A DNA stretch of 64,000 nt from Lingula anatina (taxonomy: Eukaryota; Brachiopoda; Lingulata; Lingulida; Lingulidae): the NCBI RefSeq assembly GCF_001039355.2, contig NW_019776133.1, forward strand, positions 41,158 through 105,157, in the 5' to 3' direction. A model generated the notes under the pieces. It ran no database searches and was not told the DNA's origin. It was given only the letters and a program-made list of their open reading frames with translations. The position numbers were made by a program, and so were the translations under genes. Below, in pieces: positions 27,218-39,700 of the stretch (within the stretch, counting starts at the first letter, position 1; each line of letters starts with the position of its first letter).

Positions 27218-27612
27218 AAAGGCATAGAATGTCATCAATTCTCCAAACTATGTCACTAAATCAAGACAGTCTGAGAAAAGCACTGAACCATCAGCATATT
27301 CAATTGAAATTTTACAAAGGGACTTATAAAGCATATATAGAATTTTTTCAAAACTCATTTATCAAAATTCTAGACTTGTAAAAAGATCAGAAACTAATAA
27401 TCTACTTTCCTTTAAAGGAAAAAAAATGCCCCACTGATAAAATAATCAGACAAAAAAAATAATAAAATGAAATATATTTATACTTTAGGTATAATACATA
27501 TGTCATCTTTATTTTTACCTTTGTGTTCTGCAGTGAGTCTCATGGACACCACATCTGAGCCACTGGTGGTCTCACTCATGGCTAGGGCCCCAATGTGCTC
27601 ACCACTGATTAA
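22501..27612 (-). CDS. IVD: second copy of IVD exons 5-12 (5'-truncated)
   Basis: Minus-strand exons 27519-27612, 26157-26287, 25667-25763, 25025-25118, 24688-24769, 24008-24112, 23442-23514 and 22501-22646 repeat IVD exons 5-12 with the same lengths, splice sites and stop codon. No exons 1-4 precede them, and the copy lies downstream of the first copy's stop codon, so it cannot be read as a complete gene. Frames are intact. The differences I noticed from copy A (for example GAA CGG/GAA AGG, TAC/TAT, TTG/CTG) are synonymous. Intron 9 carries the TTAA-flanked MITE. Either this is the other allele placed in tandem by the assembler (preferred) or a very young segmental duplication. It should not be counted as an extra gene without read-depth support. 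Confidence 0.85.
24261..24597. mobile_element. 337-bp TTAA-flanked MITE, copy 2 (polymorphic)
   Basis: Same length and ends as the element at 72-408, in reverse orientation. TTAA lies at 24257-24260 and 24598-24601. The equivalent site in unit A has just one TTAA (30448-30451) and no element, a true empty site, which proves the target duplication and a recent insertion. It lies in IVD intron 9 of copy B. Confidence 0.95.
26385..26467. repeat. AG microsatellite
   Basis: Pure (AG)n of over 40 units running into an N gap. In unit A the same site has only about ten units. Confidence 0.95.
26468..26678. other. assembly gap of 211 N
   Basis: N run between the AG microsatellite and an exon-like ORF inside an IVD intron of unit B. 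Confidence 0.98.
26679..27129 (-). CDS. partial exon-like ORF of unknown gene inside AG repeats
   Basis: The minus strand is open for 150 codons from a textbook acceptor (T-rich tract then CAG, exon starting at 27129) to the N gap. Codons are GC-richer than the surrounding intron. The translated segment starts [16 protein letters not shown] and contains [18 protein letters not shown], an acidic patch, and a helical charged region with [19 protein letters not shown]. It ends in [13 protein letters not shown] at the gap. I recognise no family. It is absent from unit A, where only a short AG repeat sits. It may be a misplaced exon of another gene joined through AG repeats, or a genuine insertion. 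Confidence 0.5.
27163..27213. repeat. AG microsatellite, right side
   Basis: (AG)n of about 25 units. It closes the insert that starts at the other AG tract, so the ORF and gap are enclosed by the same repeat on both sides. Confidence 0.95.
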
Positions 27613-27928
27613 CTGAAATACAGAGGGAATACTGTCAGGCTTTGGGATGCTAAAATGAATGCCTGTTACACATAATGATTGGAAATTTTGAAGTAAAATG
27701 ATGACTTTTTCAACAGGGAATTTTAACATGCATGGCAGTCCCCCATACACCAAACAAAATGCCAGAAATGTAGAAAATCTTTTTATGTAAGAAAGTCTTA
27801 TCTTATGTCACTCAAACAATAATGTTTGCTCAATTTTTATCAACTGAATTACTGTGAACCTTGGAGAAAAATTTTCTTGGTAGTTTTAGTTTAACTATTT
27901 TTTTGAGGATAAAAGACTAATATATAAG

Positions 27929-27929
27929 N
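27929..27929. other. single-N contig join
   Basis: One N. The sequence to its right repeats that from 21735 onwards. See the tandem IVD repeat. Confidence 0.95.
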
Positions 27930-30900
27930 CTACAAATAAAGTGCTTTCACATTTAAAGGGGACTTCATTAACTTGAGATCAATTTCAATTATTCAGTAAA
28001 TAAGGTTTTTATTTATTGTTATGAACCAAGTGAACAAACCAGATCTATTTTTTTCAGTCAATGCCATTTGTACCGTAAATTCCTGATGAAGTGATACACT
28101 GACATACATAACCCTTACATATAACTTTCAGTTTTTTTTTCACCAGTAATATATTATGGTGAATTCTAGATAGTTTAATTTCAAATAAATAAAATAAATA
28201 ATTGCTGAGCAGCATTCATTACAGTAGTAAATCAGTCTGTACTCATATTTGTGTCACTTGTTCAAAAATATTCCAGCAATTAAGATTACATCATAAAACC
28301 CACCCTTCACCCTGAAATTTATACTATTGCTTCCATATTGTGTGAAATCCTCAGAGAATAATCAGCATTCAACTCAACACCTTTTATCCCACCAACAAAA
28401 TGCATCCTTCAATGTGCGAATTGACAATGTGGTTGATAAAAAAACATGGTCAAATAGTTATTAATTGGGAAGGAAAAACAATCATTCAATTAAATTGAAG
28501 TCATGATTCCTTGTTTTTCCAATATTTCTACCATTCTCTGATTCACCCAGTACTTGAAGCAGACTGTAGCAATCTCATTTACATGAAATATCTAAATGCA
28601 TTTTTTAATTTCCCTGAATGGAAACATTTTAACTGGCAATATATATAAGGCATGCTTTTAGCATCTCTTCCTGGTAGACCTTGAACTTGATGACCTTCAC
28701 CTTGATTTTACACCATACTCAGCATTAAGGCTCCTGCCTATGACTAGTCTTCTCACTTCACTGGTACCAGCCCCTATCTCATACAGCTTGGCATCTCTGA
28801 GGAAACGACCTGTTGGATAATCATTAATGTATCCATTTCCACCTAAAAATAGACCAAAAATTAATGAATTTTTGTCTTCATTCTGAAGAAAATCACCTTT
28901 TATTTCTGAAAAAAATCACCACATTGACATAAACTTTTTACTTGAAATCATGTGACTTCTTTTTTCATTTCAAAGAAGTTATGGAGGCACCAACAAGGTC
29001 ACTGACTAAACTTAATTTTTTTCTTTTTCTTTCCTTTTTTTTTTTTTTTTTTTTTTTTTTTGTGGAGAAAACACTCTGTATAGCCTGCTCTGTACTACTC
29101 GATATCTGCATTGTACTAAATATTTGTAAATGTAAGTGTACTGCTACCACTTAACATACTGACTACTGGACAGCCTTGGCAGTTGTTATAACAACAAAAG
29201 TGGCTATTTATATCTAACTTTAATCCTGAAAATGTTCGTAATTTGAATTCACTGTTAATAATATCAAACTGTCAAACTAAATGTCAGTTAAAGAAGTGAC
29301 ATGACAGAAACCAGTTGCATGCTTGATTGGGTTTAGTTCTATACAATGTTTCCATATCATACGCTCCCCATAAATACAACTTGGTAGAGGCACATATGTG
29401 ACATTCCTTAAACAACGCAACAAGGCAAATATTATACCAGAACCTACTGTTTATATCTCTTCACCATGAGATCTGCCTAACAACAAAAGTACAATTCACA
29501 TTGTGGTCTATATGTTTTATATTTCCCATTATCCCTTTGACAGTATTAGCACACTTAGTTGACAATGAGCAATTTACTGTTTACAAGACAAACAATTTCA
29601 CTACCTGTAACATAAAAAAAAAAAGAAAAGTTCAACTCACCCAGTATCTGAATGGCATCTAATGCAACTTTTGTTGCTGCTTCAGCTGTGTACAGTATAA
29701 CAGCAGCACAGTCCTGAAGTGTAATCAAATATCAATAGGTAAGACAATGCTGTTTTATCTTAAAATAGTCCATTGATTTTCATGTAATTTGTCCTTTTCA
29801 TCTCACTATAGTTTTACATTATAATGGTTTAATTGTAATACTTACATTGTAATACTTACTAAAACAGCAATATAAAGTCTAATGCTTAAAACATTAGTCT
29901 ATTTCACAAAGTTCTGCACTGAACAAAGGATCAGACCTCTCTCTCTCTCTGTGTGACGTGCGTGAATACAATCAAGAAAGTATTACAATAAATACACTCT
30001 TGGTAAAATGAGGCAACATTCTTGGTAATCCATTCTTATATGTAAGGAAACAAAAGTGTGCTAGCATTTAGCCATTTAGTGTGTTAGGCTTGCCTACACA
30101 GAGTCCCAAGGATGCAAACACTGAGGCACTTGGCCTGCCAAGACAAAGTCTCTAAGGATGTTGACACTGAGTTTTTAAGTTCTAATTTCTGTGCTTACCT
30201 TGGGTATGACATTCCCTCTGTCCAAGGACCTGGCAACATTATACACATAACATCTGGAGGCATTCAGGATAGTGTACATGTCAGCCATCTTACCTTGGAG
30301 TAACTGGGAACAGATTATCACTAAGTTTATTTCAAAAATTACTGTACATAGTTTTAACTGATACAAAGTCTTCCATTGTAAGACAAACTATTTCACAGTA
30401 CAACTTTAACTTGAAGTTCAAAACTGTACAAATCTGATGAATGATTGTTAAATCTATTTTTGACAGAAAGGGTTTTAGCACTTCTGATAAATTTTAGTGA
30501 TGAATATTCAATTTGGTGATAAAATATTTCGAAGTACCTGGAAAGTTCCAATCTTCTGGTTGAATTGTTCTCTTTCGTGAGCATATTGGAAAGCCATATC
30601 ACAGGCAGCTTGCATAATACTGTAAGTTAAATGTGACTTCTCTAAATCCTTTTAGCATTTTATTGAAACGCAGTTTTTCCCATTATATTGAAAACAAACA
30701 AAAATTTTGTTTTGTGCATGTGTGGATACCACAATCACTGTTATGTAAGATAAAATCAATATAATAATGTTACTGAAAAAAAGGAGACAAAAACTACTGC
30801 ATATAATTTGCTTTACTGGCACACACAATGCCAGTGTTGTTGTGAATATTGATGACCCCCTCCCTTCACTTACCCTATTGGGCCAGCAGCTAGGAACAGC

Positions 30901-32459
30901 CTTTCAATATCAAGCCCACTCATCAACACATAGACCCCCTTGTTTGTCTCACCAACCACATTTTCCACTATAAGCACAGATCAAGAGAATTAGAAGAGCA
31001 GTGATTGATTATCTCTCTTTCATCAGGGCGCACTAAAAACGGACTCATATCATCAGAACTCTGGACTCCCTACCAACCTACCCCCTTCCCTGCAGTGTGT
31101 AGGAGCCTGTCCTAATGGGAGCGTGTGGGTGTGTCAGATTGTGCTCATTGTGTTAGGTGTGCTCACCCAAGACATCCTGCCCCTCCTAATGCTCTCTCTA
31201 TATCCAAACCACTCATCAGGATATATATGCCTTTCCCCTCACCACCAATTATATTTTCCTCTTCAAAGTAAAAATGGAAGTTTTGAGGAAAACATAAAGC
31301 ACATGCATGACTCATTTTTTCCAGGTTAAAAAATTCAATCTTCCAGGAAATAAAGAATGCTTAGAGAAACAAGCAGTGTTTTTTTGTTGTATTCTTTAAT
31401 AACTTATCTGGTAGGCAAATTCATTTCAAAATCAAAATTACAGTTTGTTTTCTTAACTTGCTATTCTGTCACACCTTTAAAAGGATTCCACACCTAACCA
31501 AAGATAAAAAATATCACCTGGCACTTTGACATTGTCAAAGATAAGTTCTCCAGTGGGGGATCCCCTCATCCCCAGTTTGTCCAGCTTCTTTCCCACACTG
31601 AAACCTTCCATTGTCTACAAAAACAAAACAAACAAGTAAATTGTCAGTTTGAAAATACCAAATTTCTAAAACTAGACATCGAAAATTCCATAAATACAGG
31701 TAGTAAACAAAACAAAATTAATGATACAGACTGCTAGAGTCTAGATAAGATAGATGGGAACAAATGTGAAAAACTTTTTTTAGAAATGGCAGTAATTTTC
31801 ATTTCAACATTAGGAGTGGTCTATCAAAAATATCATTGGTCATTTGGATTCAAAGTATGTCCCTTAATCCATTTTAACTCCGGGATTACTCATACATAAA
31901 AAAGAATCCATGGACAATTATTGGAGTTATACAAAACAGAAAACATGACATATCATTTACTTATTTCATATTACGGTGCTATGTAATAAGTTCAGTAAAC
32001 CTTTTCAATAAGAAAAGTGGTAATTCCATGTTGTGCCTTTTTGGGCTCTGTTTTAGCATAAACAACAAGAACATCTGCCTCCGGGCCATTTGTGATCCAG
32101 AACTTGGTACCATTCAGCAAATAGTGGTCGCCTGGGAAAGGGGTAGAATACAAATTATATTACATCACACTTAACATAAATATATTTACTTAACATATAA
32201 AAACACAAGCAAACTTATTCAAGCGGCTTGAGAGAGAGAGAGAAATGAAAGGCAAAGAATGTCATCAATTCTCCAAACTATGGCACTAAATCAAGTCAGT
32301 CTGAGAAAAGCACTGAACCATCAGCGTATTCAATTGAAATTTTACAAAGGGACTTATAAAGCATATATAGAATTTTTCAAAACTCATTTATCAAAATTCT
32401 AGACTTGTAAAAAGATAAGAAGTATGATCTACTTTCCTTAAAAGGTAAAAAAAACAACA

Positions 32460-32531
<72 letters not shown>

Positions 32532-32996
32532 TAGGTATAAATTAATATGTCATCTCCATTTTTACCTTTGTGTTCTGCAGTGAGTCTCATGGAGACCACA
32601 TCTGAGCCACTGGTGGTCTCACTCATGGCTAGGGCCCCAATGTGCTCACCACTGATTAACTGAAATACAGAGGGAATACTGTCAGGCTTTGGGATGCTAA
32701 AATGAATGCCTGTTACACATAATGATTGGAAATTTTGAAGTAAAATGATGACTTTTTCAACAGGGAATTTTAACATGCATGGCAGTACCCCATACACCAA
32801 AGGAAATGCCAGAAATGTAGAAAATCTGTTTTATGTAAGAAAGTAAGTATCCTTAATATCTTGCATTATCTTATGTCACTCAAACAAAAATGTTTGCTCA
32901 ATTTTTATCAACTGAATTACTGTGAACTTTGGAGAAAAATTTTCTTGGTAGTTTTAGTTTAACTATTTTTTTGAGGATAAAAGACTAATATATAAA
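27930..32996. repeat. right unit (A) of the tandem IVD duplication
   Basis: Counterpart of 21735-27928. It is continuous on the right with IVD exons 1-4, so this is the copy that completes the gene. It lacks the MITE and the exon-like insert but has a CA microsatellite missing in unit B. Confidence 0.9.
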
Positions 32997-35900
32997 ATTA
33001 CCTTCCCCATGACTCACATGCATATCCAAATACAAACATGTATAAATTACAAACTTAACTTGGATGGAACTTCATAACAATTGGTAAACGATAATTACTG
33101 CATTTTTGACCAAATCATTTTCCAGAACATAACATTTAACAGGTCCTGGATTTATTTAACAAAAGTTTATTTCTACACATACCTTAGGCAAATATTTTGC
33201 TTTCTGTTTCTCATTTCCATTTCTGACAATCTGATTGACACATAGGTTTGAATGTGCTCCATAGCTCAGCGCTATGCCACCATGTGCTCTGGACAGCTCC
33301 TCCATCACTAACACATGGTCCATGTAGCTGCCTTCAGCACCACCATACTCTCCTGATGAAAAAAAATTAAATAGGAAGGAATAAAAGAATGTGAGAGAGA
33401 GAGGGGTTAAACCATTATTTTGGATATTCAGCTTCCAAGCTTAAACAAACAAAATGAAAACAAACTATTTTGTCAGCATATGACAAGACATTGTTGAGAT
33501 CAATATAGAATGGCTCATTAACAAGTCATTTTTAAGATGATGATAATAATAGAAGAATTTGTCATATGTTATTTCTAAGGTTTTTGGCAGGTTAAACTCA
33601 TATCTTGGCATTTTTTCACATTTAATTACTTTTTGTGTGTGCATGTACTTTTTGTATCATGTTAATATTATACCTGGTGCAGTAATTCCCAAAAATCCAA
33701 GTTCTCCCAGTTTCTTCCAGAAATCCTTTTTATTAAAAACAAAAATATGGGTATGAGCAATGTAGCAGATTTTTCATACCAACTAAAGGATTTACTCAGC
33801 TTAGAATAAAAAAAACAAGACATTTACAATGAGAACAAGTCAGTTAACTAAACAATGTGCATTTTTGTCCCAGCTTTAATATTTCAACATCAATATCAAA
33901 CAGGACAAGTATACCCCCATTCAGTCTTTTAGCATCAATTACAGAAATTACACTTGACATTCAATTCATTTATGTAACAGAAGAAAAAACAAGCACTTAC
34001 AATTATGCATGTATATTAATGATCATGTTACTTTTATTAATTAAACAGATACACAAACATGCCTGAAGCAATTATATTTTTGTAAAATAATTCAACAATG
34101 GAGAGTTTGTAAAAACACTTTTTTCTAACACATTTTACCACTTCAGCTTACAATGAAAGAAAAAAGTGTGTAAACCAGAATATATGTCACTGGAAAGATT
34201 GAAGTCCAGGTAGATTTTTAGCCAGCCCATGTTAGACTGAAATCACAATCTCGTCTAGATATTAAAAATCTTAGACTTATCCATTTAAGCTAGTTTGGTC
34301 ATCAGCATTTTTAGACCCTGGTGTCCAGGGACAAAACTCTGTGGTCTGTCAATCCAAGGAACTGTATTGTACCATGGTCAATCAAACGATCAATGATCAC
34401 AGTAAATATATCCATAATATCGTTGGCAGATAAAATTGTGGAAAATTGTTTTATTTTCAGAAATAAACTGTACAGGAATACATGGCAGTCTTATATCTGG
34501 CAAAACTAATTTAACAAAAAATGACATGATATATCAAATGCAAGAGCAGGGACAGGTCTATCAATGATTGGGGAGTAGGAGAAAATTGCCCCCTCCACCC
34601 CAAAAGGAAAATGCATGTTTGGTTTGATACAAAAAACCAATATACATAATACCTTTATATCAAGATGAATCACAGTCAGAAATTTTATACGATTTGTATG
34701 TTCATCTTAAGAGGCTGTGTAGGAAAAGTGTCTCAATAAAATGTGAACATTACAATAAGCTAATTTTTTTTTACCTTCATCTCTGGAAAATAATCCTCTT
34801 TGTCTATTTTGTCAGCATGTGGTGCCAGCTCTTTCTGTGCAAACTGGAATGCTAACTCCCTCAGCTGAAATAAATACAAAATCTTACTTATTAAATTTAA
34901 AATAGTATGCAGGAGTCTCTGGTCTACTAGTATACATATTAACATCTTTGACAAAATTGCATGATTTGTGTCTATAAAAATTAATACTGTCAGTAGAACT
35001 TCTCTAGTGGAACAAAACAGTTTATCTCTAATAATCCCTGCACTTCTGGGACAAAATTCAGGAATCATGTTACCCTGCCCTTCCATCAGTCAGCGCATCC
35101 CTTTGTGTGCTTAAGTAATTTGTGCTATCTCCTCCTTGACCATTACAGGTAGGAAGTTGAAACTTTGGGGACTGATAGACCAACTTGGGGTTGTGCTATC
35201 CCTCGGAAATGGTTGATTCTTAATTCTTTTTACATTGCAATTTCTGCTTTCTCCTCCAATACCATAAGAGTGAAGAAAGTTTGGTTTGATAGACATATCT
35301 TACAGGATGTGCATGTAGCTGAATGCAAAATTAAATGTGTGGCTGACATATTGTATTTATGTAGGTGAAATTTTTAAAGGGTTCAAATGGTAAGAAAGTG
35401 GTTTTCCCAGTTAGTTGTAGTTTCTAAGGCCTAGATAAACAAGAAAATCACGTCTTAATTTGTCATTCTCCATTGATACAAAGGCTGCTCCACTGCATTT
35501 TCCACTTCAGTTTGAGTTATCAAAACAATGACCTAGTTTGTTCTTGGATCAAAATACATGTACAATACAAACGTGTAAGGAACTTGATGGACATCCTACA
35601 TAATATTTATAGGTCCCTTAATTGGTAGAATACCTGGCAAAAGTACCTGTGGGAGACAAAGAAAGGCATTCCTTGATCATTTTGTCAACATGACATCTTT
35701 GGTCATGAGCGAGAAACAGAAACCTTTGGCAAAATATCAACATTGGTCAAACACCACATCGGTGATGGCACATGAAGAAGGTACAGGATTATTTAATTGG
35801 AGTGTAAATGATGCTTATGTGTAATATATATTCAATATGATACATGCACAAAGTTTACAATCTTTCCGAGAGGAAATATGTACAAGTAGACAAGCTTTAT

Positions 35901-36163
35901 TAGATTAATGTTATGGGAAAAGTACCGGTAGGATTGTGAATAATTTCACTTTAGTGCCGTACATGTAGGTCTTTACTTAGTCTTTTTTGGACACCAATGT
36001 TTACCTGTTTTTGTTCGTCGGTTAGGCCAAATACATCGTCGTTGATAGGGTAAAAATTACTGCAGCACCTGTGCTGCAAAATTCCAATCGGTCTCGTTTT
36101 CTTTAAAGGGGCGCTGAGGACACTTTGACCGAGACGTCTAAGCACCAGCCTGGTCGTCGCCAT
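28697..36163 (-). CDS. IVD: isovaleryl-CoA dehydrogenase, mitochondrial
   Basis: FAD-dependent dehydrogenase of leucine breakdown in the mitochondrial matrix; it turns isovaleryl-CoA into 3-methylcrotonyl-CoA and passes electrons to ETF. Twelve exons (36005-36163, 34775-34864, 33674-33725, 33183-33352, 32566-32659, 32001-32131, 31518-31614, 30874-30967, 30538-30619, 30199-30303, 29641-29713, 28697-28842) join in phase to 430 residues. The basic N-terminus ([14 protein letters not shown]) is a probable transit peptide. Visible hallmarks are the acyl-CoA dehydrogenase signature [32 protein letters not shown], and [13 protein letters not shown]. The catalytic Glu is in helix G ([11 protein letters not shown]), and Gly replaces Glu at the usual site ([12 protein letters not shown]), which separates IVD from short- and medium-chain enzymes. 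Exons 5-12 occur again to the left. The gene is divergent from the phospho-lyase. Confidence 0.97.
32466..32529. repeat. CA microsatellite in IVD intron
   Basis: About 32 CA units just downstream (minus strand) of IVD exon 5 in unit A. Absent at the matching position in unit B. Confidence 0.95.
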
Positions 36164-36765
36164 CTTCTTGTTAAAGACCGACAGCTGAACAAAGCTCAGT
36201 TTTATTCTTCTGCACCTTTCGAATCACCATTAAATTTCTTTTTTAATAAGAATGTGATCTTTTTTCTGTCTTGAATAATTAGTATCATTAATGTATATCT
36301 ATACGTATATTCTCTTGCTTACTTCAAGCAAATGTGGTCTGTTTACGCAAGTGTGACCTTATGTGGAGGACAAACCAAGCCCAAAATGGGATTTTGTGAA
36401 AAATAACTATCATCGTGAATATTTAAAACATAGATAAAACGTAATTATAAGCTATAAAAACAAAACAAAGCTCATTTTAATACTGAATTTTAACACTATT
36501 TAGAACATATCATATACTTTTGATATGCTTCGATAAAGCAAACAGGAAAATGTACAATTTGGGCTAATGTTATGTTATATATTTACTGTACCTTGACCTA
36601 CTTTGCTTGACTGTGTGTTATGTAAAAAGAACAGAAAAGAGTGATGAATTCAGTTTTGATTCGCAGGCAGAAGAAGACAGTGATGTTAATATTTCATCCT
36701 TAAGGAGCTCACATACATTATCGCGTCTGCGGTAGTGTAGTGGACATAAGGAAGCCACGAAAAAT
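36164..36765. promoter_or_regulatory. divergent promoter region IVD / phospho-lyase
   Basis: 602 bp between the two outward-facing start codons (36163 minus, 36766 plus). No supported coding sequence. Both genes act in amino-acid or amine catabolism, so coordinate expression is plausible, but that is inference. Confidence 0.45.
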
Positions 36766-39700
36766 ATGCCTGAAAAGTTCAATTATCGCCAGTCTCTCCA
36801 AATGCGAAGAAATTACATAGGGTAAGATTCTAAGATTTAAAATTGGTCTCTAAGCTTTTTAGCACTCATGTCTTACGTATGTTTCCTTTTGGTGAGAAGA
36901 CAATGAAATCTGAAGGGAATATACACATATAAGACGAAGTTTAGATTCGTGACTCACTCTCTGACCATTGAGGGTAGTTTGTTACATAATTATTGTATCG
37001 GTTAAGAGGCCCCTGACATTAGCGGGTAGTCATGGCGCAGGCAAGATTGAAATCCAGACAGATTTTAAATGGTCCCGAATTTTAGTCAATTTTTTTCATA
37101 GCAAAAAAAAAAAAAGAAAAAAATACAATCTTACAATAGGATTGGTCATATGGTCACAATAGGGCACAGAAATCTCTGTTGCATGTTATCACCTATATAT
37201 ATATATAATACGGTGAATATTGTGACATTCCTAATTCCAAGGACAGCCCCGCCATCTTGTTTACAAGATTGTTTATATGTTTGTCAAAACCTGCCGAAAG
37301 CTTTTCTGGGCGTATCCCAAAAGCAAAGCAGAAAACCATGTTGACACTTGGAATTCATTGTTGATTACACTGCCCAAACATTACGCAGTATCTTACATGT
37401 CCCTGGAAGTGACAAAATCCTGCTACTAGTAATTTCAAATCTCACTTCAGTGCCTAATTTTTCTCAACAGTGCCCAATGTTAACTTTCTGCACTTGGTAG
37501 TATGGTTCAGCAACCAGAATTTAAGTCAAATACTTGCTTGCAAATGCAAGTTACTCGCTAATGAGTGATTTGTCCAAAACAGTAGTNACGTATTCCAAAA
37601 GCAAAGCAGAAAACCATGTTGACACTTGGAATTCATTGTTGATTACACTGCCCAAACATTACGCAGTATCTTACATGTCCCTGGAAGTGACAAAATCCTG
37701 CTACTAGTAATTTCAAATCTCACTTCAGTGCCTAATTTTTCTCAACAGTGCCCAATGTTAACTTTCTGCACTTGGTAGTATGGTTCAGCAACCAGAATTT
37801 AAGTCAAATACTTGCTTGCAAATGCAAGTTACTCGCTAATGAGTGATTTGTCCAAAACAGTAGTAAATAAGATTTCAGATATAGACCTCCTAAACACACA
37901 CAGACCTAAAATTAATTCTTCTGTCAGTGAATTAATTCTTCTCTAAGCCCCTCTCAAGTTAGTTTGTACAACTATTAATAATATCATGATTCTGGTCGTA
38001 CAGAACCTGGAGTGATTAGGCTACTTATCAGATGGAATATTTTGTAATATAGATAATTTTCTTATTCACAAATAAATAACTTAGGAGGAAAAACATTTTA
38101 CATATTTTTTTTAATTTGTTAAAGAAAACATTTACATTTTAATAAGAAAGAGTGAGAGACAAATTAGAGGGTACGCAATAGATTTTTTTTTTTTTTTTTT
38201 TTTGTATTTGATTGAAAGATGTTTTGTGTTAAGTGGCAAAGAAATGAAGACTCCATTGTGCAAAAAATCAATATTCTGCACTTTCCTGCCTCTCTCATCT
38301 CCAATTACATTATTACATGGCTGTCACAGTAGCAAAGTTTGTATGACACATATGCTATGTATTGATTTCTCCAGAATATACACCCTTGCTGACAGTTATC
38401 TTTTGAAAATCCTTGACATAGCACAAAGCTGTTATAAAATAAGAACATTTAGTTATATGAAGTGGAAAGGAGTGATTGGCACTTAAATCGACTCTCTGTA
38501 AAATCCTCATAATCTCATTTTCATCATTAAGATAAAGATGCAATAGATACAACAAATGGGGAATGAACTGGGGATTTCAGTTAAATACCACTAGAGCTTA
38601 CCATGTAGCTGTTACCTAGAAACCATATAGCTAGATCATAATGAGTTTTCTTTATTAAAATTGTCAGCCAAGAGTTCTTGGGGAAATAGTATTTCAGAGA
38701 AATAGTATAAATTATGAAGCTTATTACAAAGCATCCTGGGTTAGTCCAGGGTGCTAAGAAAATTAGAGTTCAAAGATGTTGTCAAAGTGGTAATTCTAGG
38801 TAAATTGCATCAGACATTGTACCAATTATAGGATTGTCTTATGATGAATTTCAGAAAACCATGCAAACTTCATTTTGAAGCAGCTCCACTGAAGATTGTC
38901 TGTGCCTCTAAGCAGTATGTGTATGATGACAATGGAGAGGAGTACCTGGACTGTGTCAATAACATCTCACATGGTAAGGACAGGACAGGGGAATAGCTGG
39001 GGGCATCCTAATACTTTGTACTTTAATGACAGAAAAGTTGTCTTGCAAATAGTGATTTTTATTTTGTTTATGAAAAAATAAATTCTCTGAAGAGGGACAA
39101 TATTTATTGTTCAGCTAAGACTATCCATAAACCAATTTGCCAAAAAAATTAGTTCAGTCACTGGCAATTTTTTTTTCATGTTGTCCAGAGTCCAGCCATT
39201 TAAAATGATGCAATGAAATTAAAATCACACACTTGGCTTTTCATTTAAAAGCACAGGATTTTAAAGAAATTGGACTAGATAAGACATCAATCAAATCCCA
39301 CAAATTTGCCCCTTATATAATCACATTTTAAGTTTTTTTTTTCTTGAATATGATATGTTCTATTGCAGTTGGTCACTGCCACCCACAAGTGGTCAGTGCA
39401 GGCCAGGAACAGATGGCAAAACTGACCACAGGCAGTGGCTTCCTGAATGATGTGGTGGCAGAGTATGCTAAAAGACTCATTGAGACTTTCCCTGAGAGCC
39501 TAAGTGTCGTCTATTTCCTGAATTCTGGGTAAGAGACAGAATTACAATTAGTGTGTTGTGCAGCACTGTTTCATTTAAAGGCTCATTCACATTGAGACTA
39601 TCTGTCTTCTTAGATTGATCCAACTCAGAGGGGTCTGAATCTCATTTAGTTCAACAGATTAGCACACCTCTTGATATGAGTAGAATATTGAAAAACTGTT

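Larger units (their letters stand above)
21735..27928. repeat. left unit (B) of a tandem IVD duplication, probably an alternate haplotype
   Basis: This 6.2-kb unit matches 27930-32996 nearly base for base. Differences are a 341-bp MITE plus TTAA insertion, an insert in an AG repeat (gap plus exon-like ORF), absence of the CA repeat seen in unit A, poly(T) length changes and scattered substitutions. It ends at a single N (27929), directly after which the sequence restarts from the position equivalent to 21735. That is the pattern of two overlapping contigs joined without merging. Confidence 0.85.
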
